A model generated the notes under the pieces. That model saw only the letters and a list, made by a program, of their open reading frames with translations, was not told where the DNA came from and did no database searches. From Tethya wilhelma (Eukaryota > Porifera > Demospongiae > Tethyida > Tethyidae), in NCBI GenBank assembly GCA_964030475.1, contig CAXIPT010000004.1, forward strand, positions 1,129,951 through 1,193,950: 64,000 nt of DNA, in the 5' to 3' direction. Below, one piece after another: positions 24,522 through 36,807 of the stretch; the stretch's first letter is position 1, and the number at the start of each line of letters is the position of its first letter. A program made the position numbers and the translations under genes.

Positions 24522-25639
24522 CTATATATGCCCTTGCAATTTATCCTGCTGGAAGTGCTTTGCATGTGGAGCATATTGTTGCTGCTGTTGTGGATTGCAA
24601 TTGCCTGACTCAGCAGAGTCTGGAATAAATACTGTATTTCCCCTTTTGGCCCTGTTTTTCTGCTGTTCTGGTAGTTTAGCTTCATGCATGTGTTCACTGT
24701 ATTGTTGCTGATCACCTGAAGTGAATGTGTGACATTGTGCTTGTACATGTGCACTCCCATTTGGGGCCCTGCCGGTGGTCTGCTTTTGCTGTGGTGGTAT
24801 ATTATGTTGTGTATCTCGAGTGAATGCTTGTGCATGCCCATTTGGGGCCCTGGTCTGCTTTTTCTGTGGTGGTATAATATGTTGTGTATCTCCAGTGAAT
24901 GCTTGTGGGCCCCCATTTGGGGCCCTGGTCTGCTTCTGCTGTGGTGGTATCTGTTGTGTATCTCTAGTGAATGCTTGTGGACCCCCATTTGGGGCCCTGG
25001 TCTGCTTCTGCTGTGGAGGTATTTGTTGTGTATCTCTAGTGAATGCTTGTGGACCCCCATTTGGGGCCCTGGTCTGCTTTTGCTGTGGCGGTATATGCTG
25101 CGTGTCAGCTAAGTCATGAGTGAATGCTTCATGTGCACGCCCACTTGTTGCTCTGGTTTGTGTTGGTTTAGCTTTATGCTGTGGCCGCGGGTCACTTGAG
25201 CCTGGAGTGAATGTTTGTGTACCAGTACCCCCATTTGCACTGGTCTGCTGGTGCAACTGCTGCTGAAGTATACGTTTTTGAAAGTTATCATATCCTCCAG
25301 GAATAGGAAATTTACTTGCTGGTCCTTTGTATTCAAAGTTTCCCATGTCAGTTTGATATGATACATCGATGAATGCTGCATCATTTGCATCCTGAATAGC
25401 TTTAGCACACCTTATTGTATTGTACAAAGTGCATGCCAAATTATAAATGACTGTAAAGTCAGTTACATGCCAAAATTATTGATATAACTATGCACATTCT
25501 TATTACAATTAGCTATATAATAATGCATGCATTGTACTTACTCCGGGCAGTTAAGTCCTTCCTTTTTAGTTTTACTCCATGGCCACCCCCACTCTCCAGT
25601 CTTAAACTCTTGTCCACAAGTTTTACAGACTGCAAGCAT
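24522..25639 (-). CDS. Zinc-ribbon family member D with Gln-rich tandem repeats
   Basis: Exon 1 is 25639-25542 (MLAVCKTCGQEFKTGEWGWP ... LNCP) and exon 2 is 25410-24522, together 328 residues without a lesion. The CxxC pairs are C5/C8 and C31/C34, the second split by the phase-2 intron as in copies A, B and C. Then follows AFIDVSYQTDMGNFEYKGP, homologous to copy C, and a long Q/P/T-rich tail with at least four near-identical 24-25-residue repeats around RAPNGGPQAFTRDTQ and IPPQQKQT (DNA about 24760-25110). The tail ends in QQQQQ. The tail is absent in copy C, so it was gained by repeat expansion. It is probably disordered; the function is unknown. Confidence 0.75.
24760..25110. repeat. Coding minisatellite of 72-75 bp units
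   Basis: Each unit contains CATTTGGGGCCCTGGTCTGC and encodes a 24-25-residue Q/P-rich block of zinc-ribbon gene D. Middle units are nearly identical, edge units are diverged. Confidence 0.9.
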
Positions 25640-25760
25640 ACTGCGAGTAAAATAATAATATGCTTGCAAGTATAAAAGTTGTCTCGATCAGCTAGAGTAC
25701 TGATAGTATACTTATGATTAGCAGTTATTCGCATAATATCACCCTACTAGTCACCTAGTA

Positions 25761-25831
25761 TAGTCTCGTCCCTAGACCCCGCCTCTTTCGCTGGCGAAAG
25801 AGGCGGGGTCTAGGCTATAGGGACGAGACTA
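25761..25831. repeat. 71-bp foldback (near-perfect hairpin)
   Basis: CTAGACCCCGCCTCTTTCGC pairs perfectly with its inverse across TG, and the outer TAGTCTCGTCC pairs with GGACGAGACTA. It lies just upstream of zinc-ribbon gene D. Confidence 0.9.
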
Positions 25832-26527
25832 GCAAAATCAATATTCAAATCTGATTGGTCATAATTATGCATGTCACATGTACATTGTACGTTGTGTACG
25901 TTGTACAAACGTCATCGGAATGCAATCGCGATCGCTCGAACTCCCAAACTCGCGAGCTGCCAGGAGTATATGCCGAATATACTGAATCTATGGTAAAACT
26001 GAGAGCCTTGCATATACTGAACCAACAGATGGAGCCTACTATATATTTTGGTCCAAACTGCCTAGATATTTATATCTTAGACCAATTATATTGTTGGTGA
26101 CACAATATTATGGTAATTGTAATTGTAATTGTCATACTTATATATATCAGTTTGTGGCTACGTTACGGGATTCTTTATTCCATCCGTGACTATCCACGAC
26201 CCATCAACAATTTAAAAAAAAAAAAAAAAAACTCACTCCCTTTCATGTTCCATCAGAAAATTTCATTCATTCACTCATGACGACATTATATTATACTATT
26301 GGGACATGCACACTATTCGTGTTCCCGGCTCACAAAAAGGCCAGATCGAGCAGCTCATGGACATGCCTCGATTGTTCCCAGGTCGGAGTGGAAATGCACT
26401 AAATATCCCATAATTTATAATGGACACAATATACAAAGTAAGAATCTAGCAGTGTTAAAAAGCCACACACATAATTATTATTTTTAATTTTATTATACTA
26501 ATTATATTTAGTATAGTATTTACATAG
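25832..26527. other. Gene-free stretch
   Basis: It holds a run of A near 26213-26231. No gene is seen. Confidence 0.45.
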
Positions 26528-26689
26528 GTTAGGCACATGCATATAATTGCAATAATCATGAACCTATAGACATTAAGTACAAGAATCATCACCTTTGAAT
26601 GTGTCAATTGCATTTGTTCACTAACCATCAACTGTGAAGGACTGCATTAAACAATTAGATGATCTGCATGGGCATCAGGGGGACCCACC

Positions 26690-26905
26690 TGGGCCACATG
26701 CACTGTGAGAACTGTCAGATTGAGGCCAGTTCGGTCTCTAGAAAACTCCAGGTACTCATTCACAGCTGAGTCGACTGGTGGGAAGGTGTTAGATGGTCAC
26801 ACACAACCACTAAGGAGTGAAAAATGGCAACACTCGATGGTGGGATCGACTCGAACACCCAACCATGATGTTGGGAGTCCAGAGCACTAAGTATTGCACC
26901 ATGCA
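26690..26905 (-). repeat. tRNA-derived SINE-like segment
   Basis: On the minus strand CAATACTTAGTGCTCTGGAC and GTTGGGTGTTCGAGTCGATC have the layout of tRNA A and B boxes, followed by a non-tRNA body. The folding is imperfect, so it is a relic rather than a tRNA gene. Confidence 0.45.
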
Positions 26906-27382
26906 CCATGGAAANCATAGCTGCTGAATGGCTATATTATAATAATTATTATTTTACATTTATTCATGTCATCTTGTGCTGGTCATGCATGCATAGCCTT
27001 TTGCATGGGTTTGGCACATGCATGCATGCAATAATCATCCACCAAAAAACACAATAAAAGTATTCAGGATTATTAAGTACAAGAATCATTACCTATGAAT
27101 AATGTCAATTGTATTTGTTCACTTACCACCAACTGTGAAGGAATGCATTAAACAATAATTATTAGATGATCTGTATGGCCCCCATGACTCATGCAAATGA
27201 TGTCAATTTACTAAGGCATGAAATCAGCCGATTTTTTGCGCAAAGGTATTCATTGACAAGTACTAAGTGTGTGCAACAAAACTCATGACATACTCATGCA
27301 CATGACAGGGTGATCTCAGAGCTGCAATGTTTTTGCATTTTGCCCTGAAGGTGACCTTAAGAAATCAGAATTCACACATGCA

Positions 27383-27388
27383 CACACG

Positions 27389-27474
<86 letters not shown>

Positions 27475-27520
27475 NNNNNNNNNNNNNNNNNNNNNNNNNN
27501 NNNNNNNNNNNNNNNNNNNN

Positions 27521-27615
<95 letters not shown>
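27383..27615. repeat. (CA)n tract with 46-N gap
   Basis: Pure CA repeats flank a run of N (27475-27520). The true length is unknown. Confidence 0.95.
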
Positions 27616-27618
<3 letters not shown>

Positions 27619-27846
27619 TATTTACATGGGGAAGCGATAGCTGCTGAATGGCTAAATTATGTATAATGGTCATGCATGCAATAATCATCCACCAAAAACA
27701 CAATAAAAGTATTCAGGATTATTAAGTACAAGAATCATTACCTATGAATAATGTCAATTGCATCTGTTCATTAACCACCAACTGCGAAGGAATGCATTAA
27801 ACAATTAAATGATCTGCATGGCCCCCATGACTCATGCAAATGATGT

Positions 27847-28003
27847 CAACACAATCATCTGGTCACCATGCTCACCAGGGTGGGTTCTCAACATCTCCTC
27901 AAAATGATTGCAACACTCCATGCATGGAGGTACCAGATGCCTAGTCTAGCATCACAGACGACCTATAGTTCCTCCTATACTAGTGGAGCATCGCAAATAA
28001 ACT
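27847..28003 (+). pseudogene. CpG-decayed copy of the start of the CARD gene's exon 1
   Basis: This matches 30049-30204 at most positions. About ten of the twelve CpG sites in the functional exon are altered here, nearly all to TG or CA, while other differences are few. The copy starts 3 bases after the ATG equivalent, has no intron or promoter, and directly follows the third copy of the triplicated block. It is a non-functional duplicate aged by methyl-cytosine deamination. Confidence 0.9.
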
Positions 28004-28058
28004 AATGAGCTTGATATAGATATTATTATGACTTTGTTATAAATTATATAAAAATTAT

Positions 28059-28384
28059 TCAACTTAAATCATCAAGTCTACTAACCATTACCTCAATGGC
28101 TTCAGTCTGGCTATTAGTCTCCAAAACATTCTCCAATACACCAAATGTAGCTGTTTCTCCTTTCAACAAAATCCACTCTTTGAATGTCTTATAATATTTC
28201 TCCTCAACAGCACGTTCTTTATCCAGTGTCTGTATTACTCTTTCGCTGATATCAAGATTTGTTGCTATCTGTCTCCAACAAGATTTGCTGATTCTTTGAG
28301 CAGCATCCAAGATGGCAAACTTGTGCTGGGTATTGTTGAGGTTGATGGGTGTGCTTTGATAAGAGTTAAAATGGGAGGACGAAG

Positions 28385-28420
<36 letters not shown>

Positions 28421-29412
28421 GCGTATGTGTGTGTATGTATGTGTATGCCTTATAAAAGGGGTTATTATAGTCAATTCTTATGGTGAGGCTAAGATAATAC
28501 CAGCCATTGTTGGATGAAATAATTATGGTTTAGTAAAAAAACAAAAAAACAACAAACAACAACAACAACAATGATTTGACTTACATGGTTTAGTATCTGG
28601 TTGACTTTCCACCCTCTCTCCCAGTGATGACCGTGGACTACTGTGTCCACTCTTCAGACTCTCTGAGGGACTTGCATCGCCAGTCAAACTAGATCGTGAG
28701 CTCCTTTGGGATTGAGACTTTAATCCTCGAGACAAATTAGAACTACTTTGAGTTCCATTATAGTGACTCGATCTGCTTTGCTTTGATGGCTTATCTTTAT
28801 GAGTTCTATGAATAGCTTGTACTGGAGCTGGTTTTGCTGAGCCAGTTGATGAGTGAGTCTTTGTTTTTTTGCCGGTTGCAGTGGGTTTATGTTGTGTAGT
28901 AGCAATAGATTTCAATGGTGGATCTATGGATATACCTATAAAATGGGAATGATACAAGTCATGTGCAGTGTATAGAGAGTGATCACAAATTGGGATCCAG
29001 GTCACACAATCATGAGGCAATGCTACTTAACCGGATGACCTCACAGGGTAATACCCTGGGGAACCCCCCTTAGGTAGTCAGTATAACCACACCCAGTACC
29101 CACAAACATACCGTTTTCTGTTCCCAATCTGTGAGCTATTTCTTCAAATCCTTCCATTTTTCTAAGAGTCACTAATAATCTTTTCATCTTTTCACTCTCA
29201 GTTGCCAGTGCCTTTCCACCTTTTCTCGAATCTCGCCACAGTACCATAGTATCATGTGCACAGTTTTTATGCTGCGTTTTGAGGTCGAGAGATTGACTTG
29301 AATATCTGGTTTGTATCTTGAAACGTCCAGTTGTTTCTAGTCCCAGTTTGACGTAGAGTTGTGCCCATTTCGGACCCAGTACCTCTGAAATGTCCTCAAT
29401 TAACTTTTCCAT
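28059..29412 (-). CDS. Tandem death-domain protein, three exons, 325 aa
   Basis: Exons are 29412-29112, 28935-28585 and 28384-28059; phases 1 and 1 match and the sum is 978 nt. Residues 1 to about 97 form a death-type fold: IEDISEVLGPKWAQLYVKLG, then DTMVLWRDS and RLLVTLRKMEGFEEIAHRL. A Ser/Thr/Lys-rich linker (about 105-240) follows. Residues 243-320 form a second death domain: AAQRISKSCWRQIATNLDI, then YYKTFKEWILLKG and TFGVLENVLE. No enzyme domain is present, so it is probably an adaptor in death-fold signalling. The exon 3 acceptor is the CAG at the end of a (CA)n run; a nearer CAG (28327) would break the frame. It is divergent from the CARD gene, 633 bp away. Confidence 0.75.
28388..28420. 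repeat. (TG)n microsatellite at a splice acceptor
   Basis: On the minus strand it reads (CA)n and leads directly into the acceptor of exon 3 of the tandem death-domain gene. Confidence 0.85.
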
Positions 29413-30045
29413 GATTCTTCAAATTTGAACACTGTTTTGTTGGGTAAAAGGGCGACAAACGAGATTGCTCAGTTGCATGCTTGAAATAAATTTGGTGTGG
29501 GTCGATACTGTAAAAAGCTACAAAATGCCTACCTTAAAATTGTACGCTGGCTAAATTCCATATACTCATACTCCATGGATCCATTCACGATCCACATGCT
29601 AGTCGAGTAAATTATGAGAAGTCGAAGTGACCATTCCAGCTGGGCCATGGGAGCTCGAGCAGCTGAAGTCAGAAATCTAGCCGTGCCATGGCTTGACACA
29701 GCTGTATGGATGTGCTTAGCACACCCTGGAAACGCCTAGAAAAAAAGAGTCGTGGGAGTCCAATCTTTCAGCTGTTTGTACAGCTGTGATAAGAAGAGAA
29801 AGATTGATCAACATTCTTGTGGTATTCTTCCACGCTTTTATCTTGTTTGCACATGCGCAGTTGGTTTTTTGCGCGGTCAGTGAGCGTGATGTCATCATTT
29901 GCAGCACTAAAAGCCAGAAATCCTACAAGTCAGTTATCATAGCAAGTGCTTATCGTCCTCCACACAAAGCGAATCCCCAACAGTGCTCTTTCTGTCATCA
30001 CCGCTCAAGTTTCCACCCGCTTTTTTTCGTGTACGTGACCCAGAG
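29413..30045. promoter_or_regulatory. Divergent intergenic region between death-domain and CARD genes
   Basis: These 633 bp separate the two start codons and should hold both promoters. 29431-29807 has a paralogous copy at 22284-23057. No TATA box is obvious for either gene. GTGCTTAGCACACC and CCATGGATCCATTCACGATCC are conserved between the copies. Confidence 0.55.
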
Positions 30046-31142
30046 ATGGCAACACGATCATCTGGTCGCCATGCTCACCACGGTGGCTTCTCAACGTCTC
30101 CTCGAAACGATTGCAACACTCCGTGGTGGTACCAGACGCCTAGTCTAGCGTCACAGACGACCTACAGTTCCTCCTATACTAGTGGAGCGTCGCAAATGAA
30201 CTATCCCTTCAGCATCACCCCGAGTGAAAGCTCAGGCTACTGTGATGACTCCACGCTTGAAGGAGACGGTAGCATGCTTACCGATTCCACGACTGCAGCT
30301 ACGTATGGTCTTCGTTCAAGCACTGATGGAGGCAGTGTGACAGATTGGAACGGACAGGCAAGGCGAGCTCATGCCTCAAACCATCAAAATGGAGCAAATC
30401 ATGTTTGCAGGCAGTGCCAGCCACAGGGATCTCATGAGGTAAGCTAAGATGGCAAAGCATATTATAGGTGACAGCAATACACTCTTGGTGACAGTTGTAT
30501 TTGTTTGTGGTCAGTCTATCCATGTGAGTTGTGGGGCCATGTGGCTTTAGTTTGCTACTATTAGAAGTCAAGGTTGTCTGCACACAAGAGAGTATGGTTA
30601 CTCTTGTCTGTGAACTGGTGAAGCTAGACATCTGGTGCCGATATAGCTAGCTAAGCCTGTTTTGAGTTTACAACAGGCATGATAGTAATTTCTTGGTACA
30701 AACTGCATGAGTTATTGTTCACATTATTGGTTAACAAATTATAGCTATTTGGCACTTGCATGAACTGGCACAGCATCTAATCTTGCTTTCTCTTTCTCTT
30801 TCTCTTTCACTCTTATCTCCCACTCCTAGGAGTATCCTGCCAGTCTCTGTACTCATACCGGCAACACTGATCTAACCCCCGCTCCAACAAATCCCGACTC
30901 AGAATACGGATTCACTATCAACTCAAGTATTTACGTGAGCCCCAGCTCCACCTCGTGTGGTGAGAATATATCCCAGCCTGATCACGATGACATGCTTTCT
31001 GTGAGTACTACTGGAGCTGTTGAGTTTACTGGGACGTTGGTTAGTGAGGGGTCACCGGGATCGACGTTGACGTCTGTGTTTGATTCGAATCGTTTTGACG
31101 ATAGCCAGACTGTTCGAGTTGGATATGGAGGAGGAGTGAGTG

Positions 31143-31190
<48 letters not shown>

Positions 31191-33408
31191 ATGTGCCTGT
31201 GCAGTGCATTGTGCGTGCGCACGCGCACGCGCGTGTGTGTGTGTATGTGTGTGCCAATCTAACTTAGATTCTGTTAGCCCAGCTTACTTCATTTATCTAA
31301 AGAGCATGAAAATTATAACAACAGAAAAACCATGCACATTGGAATTGGCTACATTGCAGCCATTTATTCATGCATCAGCTTCAGTACAATAGTTTGCCTG
31401 CATGACCGAGCATCCATCTGACAGTAGGGAGGTGAGCCATCGTCTCTGAATTGAGATGAGTCAATCTGTTTGCATTCCTCGAAGAACATGGACTGTGGCA
31501 AAGTTCACCCATATTTGTAGCACCTTTCCTAACTGAGAGCATTAATCTTTGTCTATATGTAACTGAGAGCGTTTGGTGTATTTTTTCGATCATCTAAAGG
31601 TCCTCATTTACACTTTTGCAAGTCAGCGAGTCTAGCTCAATCAGGCTGCAATTTCAAACTGAGTGCTTGTGTGTGATTGACAAAGTTTGTAACTCGATCT
31701 ACTGTTAACCTTATAACTCTCACAGTTTCTTCCCATTTAGGCCACTTCTATACATAGCTAATGGCCTATTTCGAATTACATGCTTAAGACTCGATCCATG
31801 CATGCATGATGCTTTTTGTGTTTTTTTGCCACTGAGTTAAGTACAGAACAAAATTGAGTAAGAGAGTGCATGTATCCACTTTCTATGCTGCTATGGTGTT
31901 TGATTTAGATCTAATGTCATAATCGAGCTGTGATGGATCGATGGCATTACATGGTTGGTGTTAATTTGTACCCTTTAGATAGAAGTGTATATTGCCAGTG
32001 TTAGTGGTGTCCCTAGAGGCTTGACCATTATGGTGAGACTGTTTGTAGTTTGGTGATTATATAACGAGCCCCACCCATCCACTTATGAGTCTGTTATTGC
32101 TCACAAATAACTAGGTTTTGGATGTCCTATTAAAGTCAAAAACTGCATGATTGTTTGACTGTAGTTGATAGTTGTGCAAGGCATCACTGTGAAATTGTTT
32201 TTATGACATTGTGCAGAAAGTTCCCATGTAGTTTCCTACTTAATATTTACCACAAAAATTATTATGTTTAATTTTAAGTTTCCCCAGTACATTTCCTGTA
32301 TGCATGGTGACTATGTGAGTTTATGAGTTTATGTTGTTCTAACTCTCAAACTATAGGATTCTCACTACCACCAATCTTCTTCTTCTTCTCCATCAACTTC
32401 AGCAGTCCAAGATGGCTCCTTCAGGGAACAAGGTAGGTGATTTAAAATCACACACACACTACTTCTCTTTCTAGCCTTGTTCCCAGGCTCCCTCTCTGAC
32501 ACACACTGGAAATTGAGCGCAAGCACTTTCTTTTCGTTTCCAGAGAGGGAGCCTTCGATCGAGGCTATCCATTTCGACCCTCACACTCGAGAGTCTATCA
32601 AGTTTAGATTCTTTTCCTGGTGGCTTATATTGCCAGGGTGAAAGTGCATAGTGAAATAAAGGGTCTGACATAATTGTAATGTATTTGTGGACATCATTGC
32701 ATCAGCTAGGTAGTTAAGTTTGTATAACTTTTGTCCTTGCTGTGACTCAGTTTTCAAACCCAGCTTATGTGTACAGACTAAGACAAAAGTATACCTTGTA
32801 TCAAGTTAACGTTTTGGTTGTAAACTTTATGCTATGATATGGTCATAGAGGTAATCATTTGGACAGAATTTGAATCTTTTTTGTGTGGTACTTGCCAAAA
32901 GTATGCAAGTATACGTCTTCTGAGAAGATACTGTTACAATGATAATAGCCTTGAGAGTCTTCATGATGGAATTATACTTCAATAAGAATAATCTACTTTA
33001 TAACATTTGCACCCATTCTCCATTCATATTGAATTGCCTAATTGACCCCCACATAGCTAAATGCTTTGATGGTCTAGACTCGATATTGAGCATATTACCC
33101 CATATCCAGTTGGCAGTGCCTTTTTCAAATAGTTCAAGTGCTCTCATTATAATGTCATGGATCACAATGGTGTGTGCTCTTTGATTGAAAAAGAAAATGG
33201 AATTTTAAACTTTGCTGTTTCGTTTTTCTTGAAGCTCTGGGTGGTCCTAAAATTAGACATACTGAGATTTTTTGAGCTACATTTTTTGTTTCGTGAATGA
33301 AATCTCGAGAATCCTTGATGCTAAATACTTTCTGAATGATTACGTGGATGGCTGGAATTCTTTTGTACTAGTACTCTTAGTTTCAAATTCTTTGTGCACG
33401 TGTCTGAC

Positions 33409-33460
<52 letters not shown>

Positions 33461-34740
33461 TGCTGTGTACGTAGCTTATAAGTTTTTCAATTTTGGTTTG
33501 TTGTAGAAGTTATACACAGATATTTCCAATCGAACTACATTATAATATTGTCCGCATCACCCCCTATAGCTGTATACTATGTTAGTTTTTACAATAACTA
33601 CTTGCCGTTAGTTGGAAACTCAATATTTACACCTCCCACCTTTTTGCATTGTTGGAATTCTTTCTCTTATCTATCACTACACCTAGCATCCCATAAGGAC
33701 TATGCCTGTGTAAATTCAACACCCTCGGCTGGATCCACGTGGTGCTTGTTAGCTGAATGATCATGCATTCTATATGTATGTAACAGTTCTGAGCAAAAAT
33801 ATATGTATGGAGCAATAGATTGTTGCATATAATGATCATTTCATCTTATCTGTCAAAACTCCTGTTAATTGTCCGTATTTTGACGATGGTTTATCATCAC
33901 CCTTTGGCAAACTTATGGTCACTAGTTTAGTTATAATGATTTTTGTGCGGCAACTTTTGTAGCTCATATATATCTCCACTGAAGGGCAACCTAGTCGAGG
34001 TACAAAACATAACAGAAATGTGTGTTTCTATGGTGATGATTTACAACTGCCATCTGTCCACAACTAATTGATGTATAAACCAGAGAAAGAGGAAAACAGT
34101 ATTTTAATCATATTCATATCAGATTCTGTCCACTGCCTATCCATGTGAACACACTTCTAATTCAATTGCTCAATGCTGAATAGAGCATCAAAAGACTTTC
34201 AAACAGTTTCCCTCCCATAGACGTGTTGATTTTGGACTTTAAATACAAAATTTAATATTTAGAGGTACCCCTTGCATAATGATAGATATTCATTGAGCAT
34301 TTTATCTTTCGTGTGTGGTGATAAGTATACATGGATTATTGGTTATATATTTTTGAGTTATTTTAACAAGCTGAAGTCGATATATATATCTTGTGTGAAA
34401 TGGCAATTCAAATAAAAGATCACAAATGTGTTCTAAGTTAATTAATTGCAAAAAACTATATTGAATTACTAGATAACACTACACTGACTGTTTTACAAAG
34501 AATTATAGAAAAGCAATAGTAATAGATGAATAAAAGAAAGCGATAAGCAATACTCATTGACTAAATGGTTGTGTGAAACTTGAGAACTTCCATTTTGAGA
34601 CACAAAGTTCTTTTGTTCTCAGAGAAAACTATTTAATTGATCACTATTGCTAAAGGAACACTCTTTGTTGCCATGGAAATGTTCTTATTGTCATGGTGAT
34701 ATATAGCTAGCTAGATCGTGAGACCATAGTATATAGCTGT

Positions 34741-34777
<37 letters not shown>

Positions 34778-34978
34778 CATGACGTGATGTGAGATATAGT
34801 CTCTTAGTCTGCCTGTTATCAATTAGGGTTCTCATATTCTTGAGAGTGTGTGTATCTTTTATGATCACAATGTTTGTGATATCTGTGTGTGTGTGATTGA
34901 GTGGGCGTTGGATGGTAATTTGATTCCTTGCTCTTTGCGTAAATTAATAAAGTGTGTCTGCGTCTGCTGTGTGTGTGC

Positions 34979-35054
<76 letters not shown>

Positions 35055-36743
35055 ACAGGTGTAGGTGAGTGAGTACTACAATCATAATAATGATACAGAT
35101 AATTAATCCTCTTTAATAACTTTTTACCTTTTGGAAAAATCACTACCTGAAGCACAATTTAACTTTGTTTCAAAACTCTAATCACTTAATGCCGTTTACT
35201 CCAACTTAATGACTTACTAAACAAACTACCTTTTATCAATTTGCCATTGATTAGCTTGCAATTATTATTTTAACCCCTTAAGTTGTATGGTCTGTAGTTA
35301 ACATGGCCTAACTAATTTGTGTATTAACCCCGAGCACACTGAATTGGTACCTCCTTACTTGGAGGACATTGAGTAAACTTTAGTCTCTTATTTTTATGAA
35401 CAAATTTAATTTTTAAGTGTGTGCCACAAGTTAGCTTTGGATGGTTTCTTAAAACGTGTATTTTTTGTGTGTGTATGCTAGTTCTTATTTCAAAATAACT
35501 ATCTGCATGCCTTAATTCTGTCAGTATTGCTAAGCATGTATCTCAGTACGTTTCTATAGTAGAGTACTACAAATGATTATTTGTAGTCTACATAATAATT
35601 GGCCTGACTATTTAATTATATTATTAGTCATCTCTTTGCTGGTGGCCACTTAATGGCACACTGAAAACCATCTGATTAAAATACCAGTTTCCATGGATAC
35701 AATTGATTTACAAATCTTCAATTAATCTGGTACTATACTGAGCATGTCATGTGTGTACGGTAAAATTTGTGTAGCCATGCTACATGTAATGTATGCATAC
35801 ACATACATGCATGTACATGCATGTGTGCTATTGCAAATGCATGTATACATGTATGTATAGCATAAGGGCCACACATGCAGTATATATTAGTATAGCTAGT
35901 CACTATAGTATACACACTGGTGCTCATACCCTCGAACCATTGGCTCCAGTATCTGTTATAACCTGTCTCCCTCTCCCACTCACTCAGAGTCAGTGGTTGT
36001 GTCAACTCTGAGTCGGCAGTTCCCACCTAATGTGTGTGTGTATGTCACTGTGTGTGTGTGCGTGTACGTTGAACTGTGACAACCATTATGTCATGGCTTT
36101 GATTTCGCTATTGAAGAACTGTTGACTGTCCACTTGTGCTAAGTATACAAGTGAGTACACCCACTCACTCTGTGTGTGTGTGTTAGCAGGGACAAACGTA
36201 TAAAGTAATGTGATTTGGATTAATGAATATGGACACACACACAATGTTACTAAAGAGGGAGAGAAAATGACCTCGCTTTCCTAATCACCAATATATATAT
36301 GACTCATTCTGCATGCCCACTCATTTCAACCTAAAACAATGCTATAATTCTGTATTAATATTTTCAACTATAACTACCTACTTCCTGTTGAAATAATTAT
36401 TATAGTTACCATTTCAACACCATATCCAACCATATTAGGCCATTTCACACAACACCAGACACATTATTTAAGTGTACTCTAGCTATGAATTAATTCTTTT
36501 GTCACGAACCTGGGTATTACCCAAATCTGTGTTTAATGAGGTGTATCGTACTGATTAGGTACTTCCTTGGTATTAGTTTCCCATTGGGTGTATTTATCTT
36601 ATTGTACTTTCAATGCCCAAATTGACCTTTTTTTAAGTTGGTCTGTAAATCGTTGGAAAACACTGTATATGTGCTCTTCAGCTATACTGCTTAAATGTCA
36701 GTAAAATTTCTTGAGATAGTCTATAGTTGATTTTGATTATCTT

Positions 36744-36807
<64 letters not shown>

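Larger units (their letters stand above)
26528..27846. repeat. Triplicated 150-280-bp block
   Basis: Copies at about 26528-26676, 26925-27205 and 27636-27846 share TTAAGTACAAGAATCAT, CCAACTGTGAAGGA and GCATTAAACAAT. A SINE-like segment separates copies 1 and 2; the (CA)n tract and its gap separate copies 2 and 3. On the minus strand each copy keeps a CAG acceptor, about 40 nt, and a GTAATG or GTGATG donor. Confidence 0.8.

Noticed and set aside
24729..25119. Plus-strand Cys/Gly-rich repeated frames
   Set aside because: Antisense of the Gln-rich tandem repeats of zinc-ribbon gene D; no start context or splice sites.
26815..26905. Functional tRNA gene on the minus strand
   Set aside because: A and B boxes are recognisable but the cloverleaf pairs poorly and a non-tRNA body follows; kept as a SINE-like relic.
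27316..27703. Open frames of alternating Cys-Val or His-Thr
   Set aside because: They are translations of the (CA)n tract and its N gap; the same holds near 31.1, 34.9 and 43.9 kb.
28265..28474. Minus-strand 69-codon frame over the TG tract
   Set aside because: It is a shifted frame of exon 3 of the death-domain gene plus the microsatellite.
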